Of a stretch of DNA of 64,000 bases, positions 56,001 through 64,000 are shown piece after piece; the stretch's first letter is position 1; the number at the start of each line of letters is the position of its first letter. This DNA comes from Saccharina japonica. Its lineage: Eukaryota; Sar; Phaeophyceae; Laminariales; Laminariaceae. The stretch is from positions 504,071 to 568,070 of the forward strand of contig MEHQ01001058.1 of NCBI GenBank assembly GCA_008828725.1, given 5' to 3'. The notes below the pieces were generated by a model. That model was not told the DNA's origin. It ran no database searches and saw nothing but the letters and a program-made list of their open reading frames with translations. The translations under genes were made by a program, and so were the position numbers.

Positions 56001-59000
56001 GCATCTCCGTACATACGTAGCAGACGTAGGAGTGGTATCACGTGGTGTACGTTCACACAGAACAACTGCAATATTAAGCCAATTCACCGGCCAACCTTTC
56101 GTGCGTACAGCAATTTCACTCCTTAGTACCTGGTAGACTACACACGAAGTATACTCGTACGAGGGCATACGTAGTCTACGCATATTAATAGCAGTACGAA
56201 GTACTCGTACTCGTAGCCTTGTCGAGTCCTCAGGCATACGATGCCGCAATAATCGCATCGCACTACGTAGTTATCTCCACCGGTCCTAACCTCTCCCACC
56301 CCTCCCCTCAACCCCGCCCCTCTATCGAAATGCCTACTTGCAGCTCTCGTTGACCCTTTTCTCCATCATCGGCGGCTTCTGGATGCTTGACTCCTTGAAA
56401 GATACGGTCTTGGAAGGAACCGTTGGGCTAGAATGTCAGCCTACAGCGAAGATCGTGTCGGTGGCCGTGACGCTGCTCCTCGTTATCCAGTACAATCGGC
56501 TGGTGGATTCATGCAGCAAGCCCACGGTGAGGGTTCGAAGCTGCGGTCATAACGCGGGGGAGTCTCACTACGAACTCCCCCCCCCCCCCTTGCCTCCCCT
56601 CAGCATTACGTTGAGGAGGACGGTAGGTACACGTATGGTTAGTTGTTTTGAGCTTAGCCTGGGAACCGCTACGTACCTCCTTGATGTAAAAAATATATGG
56701 TGCTTTTCGATGGCCACAATGGCTACAAAAGTACCGTATGTTTCCGATTAGGCTGATAGTTTTAGCGGATGTGTTCTGTTCCTGGTGTTGGGGTTATGTT
56801 GGATTTGTGGATTTGTTCCACGTAACTGAAGTAATGTAGTTTCACTTATATCCGTACACACATCGGGCAGATCACTTGATGATCTAGATCTTTCAGGGCA
56901 GAGAGACTCCTGATCTGTACGATGATGTAGTTCTTTTTACCGGGTGGGAGCCAATCTGCATGATCTAGCATATGTTTCCTGGGTTGGATCTGTACTGCAC
57001 AGATCTTGCACAGCAAATCATAACGGCAGGTTAGGATCTAGATGATCTACTGTAGATCGTGACATGTCCGATTTGTGTAACCTTGCATGCTTACCAAGCC
57101 AAGGAACAGACAGAGTTTGGCCGCTATGCCGATCTTGAGCTGAGGGTCTACATACAGGCGATAGGCTACAGCAGTACAATCGTACAGCACTATTGATACA
57201 CCTTGTATACAAAAAAATCACACACAGTCGCCTGGCGGTGCGAGACCATTTCATTCTAGCGTGTTTTTTCATGCTTACGGGGCTGTGTTGAAGGCCGATA
57301 TCAGATTTCGGTGCCTCACTCGAAAAAATCAACCAATCAACGTCGTCACCGCCGCCCCCCCCCTCCCCTCCCTCCCTCCCCTCCCATCTCCCGGAAACCC
57401 GCCGACATACATACATATACCGACGGGGGAGTTCAGTTGTTCTACATCTTGGGGGCGTTCTACACGGTCCTTTTTTTGGCGGTGAGCTTGGTGCTGCGAA
57501 CCGCCCCCCTCGGGCTGGCCAACTGGGAGTCGAGGCCCGCGAGGATTGTCGGGTGGGTGTCCTTCGTGGCCATCGAGTCGTACGGGTCGCTGGCGGTGGC
57601 GTTGTTCTGGGCGTTCACCAACTCTACGGTTGATCTGGAAGCGGCTAAGGCCTCGTATGGGCTGGTGATTGCTGGCGCCCAGATCGGCGCCATTCTAGGT
57701 GAGAGGTTGTTGTTTTTTTTTTTTGGCACCGTGGTGTGTTTTAGCGCGTGGCTTGGTTTGGCGCGACGCGGGGCGGTGCGGTGCGGTGCCGTGCCGTGCC
57801 GTGTGGTGTGGTGTGGTGTGGTGTGGTGTGGTCCGGTGCGGCGCAGCGAAGGCGGGACTGATCCATTTTCGGGGTGGTAGGTAGTTTTTGTGCAGAGGTT
57901 CACTCGCGACTGCTGTGCACGCACTGGCTGCGCTGCTGTGCTGCGGTACAGCTGCGGTGAGGGGGAATTAGGAATGAGAGCATAGCACTGTTTGGCTATA
58001 TTTGCGCCCTCTTGCCGGCTGCCGTGGTTATAGAGTTTTGGCGGAGGGGGTTTTGTTGTCGTACATGGGAGTGTCGGGGGGGGTCAGAAGGGCTCCACTC
58101 TTCGTAACTCCCAGACAACGCTGTCGGGCTCTTTGGAAACGCCTCCGGAGTATCAGCGCGGCCGTCCCCGATCGCCGTAAGCCTTGGTTGTTGGTTTGCC
58201 TCCCCCTTGCGCAAAACGGCTCGGAGTAATTTCGTTGGCGTCGGACTTACCAGCACTCTTTCTTTGGGCGCGCGTCTAGAAGGGTGGAGGTACCGACCTC
58301 GACTGTGCCTACGTGCCCACGCCTTAGGCGAAGGGCGTGACGCGAGGGGCGGAGATGGCTCCCTTAACATATCATCGTTTTCGTGTTTTTGTTGGTGTTG
58401 TTGTTGTTGTTGTTGTTGTTGTTGGTTTTATTGTTTTTATTAGTTTTGTTGTTGTTGTTGTGTTGTTTTTTGTTGTGGTTGTGGTTGTTGATGTTGGTGT
58501 TGTGGTGTGTTGTTGGTTATTGTTGATTCATTGTGATTCAATTGTTGTGTTTTTTTTTTGTTTACGCGTTGTACTTTGTCCCCTCGGCAGGCTCGACAGC
58601 CGCGACCCTGCCGATGCACCGTGAGCACCTCCACGTGTGGCACCTCTACGCCGCGGGAAGCGTTTGTCCGGCGGCGATGGCGATACTCGTGCGCGGCTAC
58701 GTCGGCCTTTTCGGGAATAACCTGCCAAGGGAACACCTCACCAACGTCCAAGGGTGAGGAACAAATGGTCAAATACTTACGTATAGAGCTGCTCACGGGT
58801 CGAGTCAAGCCTCACGGATCAGGTCGAGTCGGGTCGGGTAACGGTGACCGGACCCGATCCATGATAATTTGAAAACCCTTGACCCGACCCGACCCGACCC
58901 GACCCGACCCATGATATTTCGAAAAGTTCCTGACCCGGCCCGCGGGTTGGGGTCATGACCCATGAAGAGGCCTGGAAACACGAACATTTGATAATTGGCT

Positions 59001-62000
59001 TAAATTACAAGCGAAGCTTCTGTAGTTGCTATTTTACACGGCCGCCGAAAATATAAGGCATGCCGTAAATATGGTGTAAGGCATGCCTTCGTTTTGAGCT
59101 GGGTGAAGAAGCCGAAAATCCGCGCGCCGTCTGACCGAAATTCTCCGAAAACTGTGTTGTTGTTGGGGGTTTTTTTATTCCTATGCCTTCCACAAGCGGA
59201 CACAGTTGACGACGGCAACAAGTAGAGCTCCTATCGTGAGCTACTCTCTCTCTAATAATAGAAATCGTTTGTATGGTGATGTTGATATCCAAATGGGGAG
59301 TTTGTTGCGGCCGTGCGTTTTTTCGAGGGTGCCGCTCAGAAGTCAGAGCCGCGATCGGGAGTATCATCACCACTACCACCACCACCGCCACGGCCCCTCT
59401 CGAGGGCGTTTTCGCTTGATTATGATGGCCGATGCCGCGAGCGAAGCATCGACGTGGTCGAGAATCGTTGAGGGGGCAAGTGCCACTGCTACAGTATAGA
59501 CGCGTGCTACGGTAGAGGTAGCACTTTTTGGCGGAATCGTTTTCTGAACGATCGGGCTCCTTAACGCAAATTCGTCGGAATTTCATTTTTGTGACGAATT
59601 ATGTTGCAGATATACTTCGGCCATGGTCTTGCTCATCCGGTAGCACTTTTATTTTGCTCCAAAACCATCTTTTCGGTGAGGTATGGCGCTCCTTAAGTGA
59701 GGAGCTCAGAAAAAACATGGTGCACCTCTATCGTAGCATGCGTCTATATAGTACATATAATAGGGGCTACGTACTTAGAGTGGCGAGGTGTTTTGTTTTT
59801 CTCGAGCAGGCACAGCGCCGGTGCGCTTTTACTACCGCTCACTGGCAGCCGGTGGTCGTTTAAGTTGCTATGGTGACCTGCAGCTGCTGCGTTCACAACA
59901 CGGTGCTCGGTAACACTTTTTTTCTGTAAGATTTGTGGCGTGACCTCTCTGCACATTCCAAGTGGGCCACTGAATGCTGTGTTTATTGTGTCTGCTAAGC
60001 ATCTCTTCTGCCCCCCCCCGGCCCCGTGCCCCTGTGACGCTTGCACCGCCTCCTTGGGCGGTTTCCAGGACTGTGGACAGCGCGCTCAACGGTCTCAAGC
60101 TGGTGCTTCGGCATCAATACGTTGGCCTTCTTTTCGGAATCAGCTGTCTGTACGAAGTGGTATTGACGATCCTCGACTACCAAATGAAGGTGAGCTGTAG
60201 GTTTCAGAGATGTTATGAGGCATTGCTTGCGCCGCGCTGCCAAGTTTCGACCAGCACCCCCTCTCTTCTACCAGTGCTCAACAGCGTGCGTTGCGGAGAC
60301 CGCGTGTTAGTGCTGCCACCATGTCTCGGTTCGAAGCTTCAGCCTACGGCGGCAGTGCTAGCGCGTTAGAACCTCCGGGGAAGACTTAAATGGAGCCTTC
60401 GAGGCAGGCTTAAATAGCACGGAAATCATCACGGGGGGTTAACAACTCTCGGTAATCGAAAAGGAGGCGTAGCTAGGTCGGGAACAGGGGGCGACGGCGG
60501 CACAAAGAGACCGAGCGGGCGGCAAGCCCCGCCAACCCCCTTCAGAAAACAGGGGATAGGGGACACCGGGAACAAGGGCTAATCCCGTCAACCAACAAAC
60601 CTATCTGCAACCATTGTTTTCCGTCCGCGCGCCGCCCCCCGGGCCCACCCACGGTATGCTTTTCCGGGAGTTACCATCTAAGATGCTAGGAGAACGGCCT
60701 TGTGGGGCGTGTTAAGTCATATTTTGGCCCAAGTATTAGGGCTGGGTATTGGCTGACTCAGTAAGTAGCGATTATACTGGCGTCAAAATAAATCGGTATA
60801 CTAGATTGCAGCAGTATACTGTCTCTCCTCTCTACTCTCTCCTCCCGAAACGTATTTAGTGGGTTTCCTCGCACTATAGCATGGCGTATTTCTTGGGCGT
60901 ACGTGATATAAAAACTACTGGTGAATATACTGGCCAGGTCAATCTCAGTAGATTACTACTGCCAGTACATACTGTGTCAGTGCCCAGCCCTACCAAGATA
61001 CTACTTTTAGTGTGTGAAGGCTGTCATTCAAGGAGTCAAACCGCGATCTCCTATACTAACGATGGCATCTTTTGACCACAGATCCGAGCATCCCTGGAAA
61101 ATGAAAACCGTCGCCTTTGTTGGTCGAGAAACTGAAACGGCGCCTCGTTTTTTTTTCGCCGAAATTGAAAATCGCCGTTTTTTTTTATTTATTATTTCGT
61201 GGAAAAACTGAAACCGCCGCTTTTTTGGTTTCGCCGAAAACGAAACCGCCGTTCTTTTTTATTTCATCGAAACTGAAACCGCCGTTTTTTTTTTTTTGGT
61301 TTCGCCGAAAACGAAACCGCCGCTTTTTTTTGTTGGGGCTTTGCCGGCGAGAGCAGTTGTTGGGGGTGGAAGGCTTTCGAGCGACCGCGGGAGACGAGGC
61401 GGACGAGCACATGGCCAGCCTGATGGGGCACTTCGGGCAAACCACGAACTCGCTCTCGCTCTTCATGTCCCTCTTCGGGACGAGCCTCTGCGTGCGCCTG
61501 CTCGGGCTGCGGAGGACGCTGAGAATATTCCCGACGCTGCTGGTGGTGGCGGTGGTGTCGTCGTTCTTCGCCCCGTCGCTGAGATTCCTCTTCATCGCGG
61601 TGGCCATCTTGAAGGTACGGTGTGTAGATATATATACGTAAGACATCTATTACGTGGGACCATAGTAAATAGAACCTAGCGCGACGCTGCTGCTGTACGC
61701 CAAGAACGGGCTTTGAGCGGACGAGGGGGTACCCGGGGTATGATTTATGGGGGTCACTTATTCACTTGATTATCTCGGTCACTTTTTTCATTGATTATCT
61801 CTCACGCTTTTTAAAGTTCCAAATGACCACTCCTGTCTGTTTCACAGACTGGAGAATAGAACCTACGGTACACAAAAAACTATATGTTTACCTATTTTTA
61901 CCAACAGTATTCGGTCCTATTTACTATGCCCCCCCCGTACCTGGTTGGTGAAAACCCAACGCGCTCCGTCCCGGCATTGTAGGGATGCGAGGGTCTATGG

Positions 62001-63886
62001 TCATATGACTACGGCCGTGCACAACATGAGTACACCCCCACCCCCCCCCCCCCCCCCCCCCCCCGTAAAATAGAGACTACTGTAAGAGACTAAACCAGAC
62101 CGGGGGGAAGTAAGAGATAGATCCTACGGTGCACACAAAATCCTATATATTTACCTATTTTTACTAACAATATTTGGTCCTATTTACTATGCCCCCCCCC
62201 CGTAAAATAGAGACTACCGTAAGAGACTAAACCAGACCGGGGGGCAGTAAAAGCTGGACAACGCTCGGTACAGAGCGCGCGCTTTTCGAAGGTGTTTCCG
62301 CGAGCGATTGCGATGTCAGCCAACTGTGCCAGAAAAATTCGACAGCTAAGATTCGTCAGCGAGAATTGCGCCAGCGATTAAGTCAGGGAGAAAACTGCGT
62401 CGGAGGTTGCGCCGGCGATTTTCGCCAAGCGGCTGTGTTAGTAGTTGCAGCGCGGCGTGGAAATTCCCGTACGCTAACCCTCGACCGATCGATGCGACCC
62501 CCCCCCCCCTCCTCTCCCCAAGAGACGCTCTAGCGGTACGAGTGCCCGTTCCGCTTTCGGGAGGAATTTCCAAGATGATGTTTTGTTGGATATAGATGTT
62601 TGGTTTTGAAACTTGGTTGTGTGTGTACGTGCGCTTAGGGGAGAGAGTCAACTAAAGCTGTGTGCTGCTTTTCCCCTAGCCTGTCCGTTTCAAAGCGCCC
62701 AATGGCCACCTGACCAGACACATGCTAAGGCAAAGATGCACCATGTTATATACGGTATAGAGAGTTTCCTGAGGTTATTGTACTCGCTTGAGGAGCTCTA
62801 TATCATACCAATAGTAAGTAAAATAAATGATTTTGATAAGAATAACAAGAAAAAAAAAACGCAACCCGGCGAGCAATCCGATGACCTACTGTAGGTTTAC
62901 GCCAAAATCGTTAGGCAAAAAAATAAAAATGGCATTCCGAAAAATTTGGGTTGACCCCTTAAGAACTGGTCCCACATATTTGGGGACAAACTACTTGGAA
63001 TTAGTGTGGATTTTATTTTCAAGTTCTGAATGAGTCAACCCTTTTAGGACTGCAGACCGGTTTTGGGGACAAACCACTCTAATTCTAAGTAATTTTTCCC
63101 CAAAACGGGACTCCAGTCCTTTGAGGGTTAAGAAGCCCCGTCATTCAGAATTTAGTTGATTTAAGAAGTGCTCGTACCGACCGACCGACCGACCGACCGG
63201 ACCTTACAGGGGCTGACGTACGCGCTCAACGAGCCCTGCAAGGAGATGCTCTACCTGCCCACCTCGGACGCTATCAAGTTCAAGGCCAAGGGCTGGATAG
63301 ATGTCTTCGGATCGCGGTGCGCCAAGGGAGTGGGGTCATTCGTCACTCTGAGCAGCGGAGGGGACAGGCGAAGGCTGGCAACGTACGGAGGCGTGGCAAG
63401 CTTCTTGATCAGGTTCGGGTTCACCCCCTCGTGTGTGCCCCCTCGCCCTCTCTCCTCTCTCTTTCGCTTGCTCTGTTCTCGCTTCCCCTCGAATGTTTTT
63501 GCGGGGATTTTCTGCGCAGTAGGCGTTTTTGTGGACGTTTGCGCGGACCATCGTCCGTCCTACTCTTGTTATGCTTGTGGTGCCGCTTTTTGGGGTTAGC
63601 TGGAGCGGTGCCGCCAAAATTGTGGGTTTGTACGTGAAGATTCGGCGTTTGAGGTCATTTGGACTTTCCACAGGGTGCTACGTACAGGGTCCCATAACTT
63701 ATTTTTGTTCAACCTGAAACCGCCCGCTCCGTGTCCTTGTTGCGGCGTAACCTCTGTCGCTTCCGGTGTAACGCCAGCCTTATATTGCTAGGGATTTCAT
63801 TCGTCATGGGGAGGCATTTCGAAGCCCTGGTTGCGAGTGGGGAAATCGTTGGAGGCGACGATGATGATGATGCTGGCGATGGGTGA
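53049..63886 (+). CDS. TLC-family nucleotide (ATP/ADP-type) transporter, 8 exons
   Basis: Exons 53049-53264, 56344-56526, 57437-57698, 58591-58753, 60069-60189, 61357-61614, 63210-63432, 63792-63886; phases agree and the product is about 506 aa, the family's usual size. Family signs: GGFWMLDSLKDTVLEGTVG, a hallmark of the first helices; PTAKIVSV; YNRLVDSCSKP then LFYILGAFY; and in exon 7 YALNEPCKEMLYLPTSDAIK followed by KAKGWIDVFG. The end is GRHFEALVASGEIVG plus an acidic tail. TLC (NTT) proteins exchange or import nucleotides; plastid and parasite members exchange ATP and ADP. The N-terminus (MEETNVTDED) is acidic with no signal peptide or plastid leader, so a plastid envelope site is not supported. 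The exon 7 donor (T/GTGCCC) is weak and inferred from the reading frame. A TGA falls at 63884-63886; a GTGAGT overlapping it could instead be a donor. Confidence 0.88.
53950..54200. repeat. 57-bp subterminal tandem repeat of the hAT-like element
   Basis: Four to five units of GTTTCAGGCATAAATGCCTA, CTTGCTCAA, CACTAATTTCAAGTAG. Each unit has an AGGCATnnATGCCT palindrome. Confidence 0.85.
54440..55480 (-). mobile_element. tRNA-derived SINE, copy 3, split by an insertion
   Basis: The 3' part (tail to body) is 54440-54533 and the 5' part with the tRNA-like head is 55240-55480. The two parts join to give the same order as copy 1 (the junction CCCCCACT/ACGGTT is present there without interruption). 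Confidence 0.78.
54534..55239. mobile_element. 706-bp TIR element inserted in the SINE
   Basis: Ends CGAGCTGGTCTGGCT and AGCCTGACCAGCTCG are inverted with one mismatch over 15 bp. An internal inverted repeat TCAAGCGGGAACCC / GGGTTCCCGCTTGA lies at 54649-54774. No coding capacity is seen. At most one extra T marks a target duplication. Confidence 0.72.
58390..58545. repeat. (TTG)n-rich tract
   Basis: Runs of TTG and TGG triplets in intron 3 of the nucleotide transporter, directly upstream of the exon 4 acceptor at 58589-58590. Confidence 0.85.
58795..58975. repeat. GGGTCGGGT / ACCCGACCC dispersed element, copy 2
   Basis: GTCGAGTCGGGTCGGGTAAC, five ACCCG units, then CCGCGGGTTGGGGTCATGAC and CATGAAGAG, in the same order as 2088-2240. 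Confidence 0.65.
61845..62200. mobile_element. GGACCATAGTAAATAG family copies and unit b fragment
   Basis: Two partial MITE copies (61852-61930 and 62108-62195), each ending TCCTATTTACTATGCCCCCC, enclose a reverse unit b (61935-62040) with a long C run (62036-62064). A further fragment, GGACCATAGTAAATAGAACC, is at 61658-61677. Confidence 0.7.
62956..63127. mobile_element. Two adjacent TTAA-type MITEs
   Basis: First: TTGA then CCCCTTAAGAACTG to AAGTTCTGAATGAG then TCAA (about 62952-63039). Second: CCCTTTTAGGACTGCAG to CTCCAGTCCTTTGAGGG then TTAA (about 63040-63131). They match the ends of 4360-4442, with the TTAA targets partly mutated. Confidence 0.65.
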
Positions 63887-64000
63887 GTCAACTGATTTTT
63901 TTTTTTGAAGTTTGTGATGCGCTGTGGAGGATTGATTGGTCGGTAGTGGTCCACGTCAGCGTTCGCCTGGTAGCAGTGGTTGAGTGGTCAGTTTGGTTGG
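63887..64000. other. 3' flank of the nucleotide transporter
   Basis: No feature is recognised apart from a T run at 63896-63905. Confidence 0.5.

Noticed and set aside
57460-57924. 154-aa minus-strand frame rich in His/Thr/Ala
   Set aside because: Shadow of exon 3 of the nucleotide transporter plus a GTGTGGTGTG tract.
58337-58624. 95-aa Val-rich frame
   Set aside because: Translation of the TTG/GTT tract in an intron.

Overview
The window is nuclear DNA from a eukaryote with long, intron-rich genes. Spliced GT-AG genes, pyrimidine-rich acceptor tracts, a TLC-type nucleotide transporter and very repeat-dense introns suggest a stramenopile, most likely a brown alga such as Ectocarpus. That assignment is an inference from gene style; nothing in the window proves it. 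I see no bacterial operons, rRNA or CRISPR.

Eight protein-coding genes can be assembled by eye, most with splice phases that agree at every junction. From left to right: (1) a DCN1-like cullin-neddylation factor on the minus strand, seven exons from 12299 down to 1453, 273 aa; (2) a FAM210/DUF1279 membrane protein on plus, ending at 14435; (3) a WW-domain, coiled-coil protein on minus, four resolved exons from 19510 to 15814; (4) a single-exon mitochondrial COX5B-like subunit on plus, 20407-20793; (5) and (6) two tandem SLC38/AVT-type amino-acid transporters on minus, 35430-24819 and 47084-38511, whose exons 2-5 have identical lengths; (7) a small basic UPF0390/DUF2462-like protein on plus starting at 47396, head-to-head with transporter B; (8) a TLC-family nucleotide (ATP/ADP-type) transporter on plus, eight exons from 53049 to 63886, about 506 aa.

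The genes share no pathway. They cover protein modification, respiration and membrane transport and look like ordinary nuclear housekeeping or transport genes. The neighbourhood is shaped by tandem duplication (the transporters) and by heavy invasion of introns by small mobile elements.

The repeat layer is the most interesting part. I see a tRNA-headed SINE family (two near-complete copies plus fragments), a 2.2-kb hAT-like element with an 8-bp target duplication, and a SINE inside it that is itself split by a 0.7-kb element with terminal inverted repeats. There are TTAA-flanked piggyBac-like MITEs, one starting five bases inside a DCN1 splice donor, and at least five further inverted-repeat families. 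One MITE copy can be compared with a paralogous unoccupied site. Many minisatellites (8, 14, 30, 42 and 57 bp units) and a 1.3-kb field of TACTC/GAGTA palindromes fill the rest. The minisatellites create long but spurious open frames.
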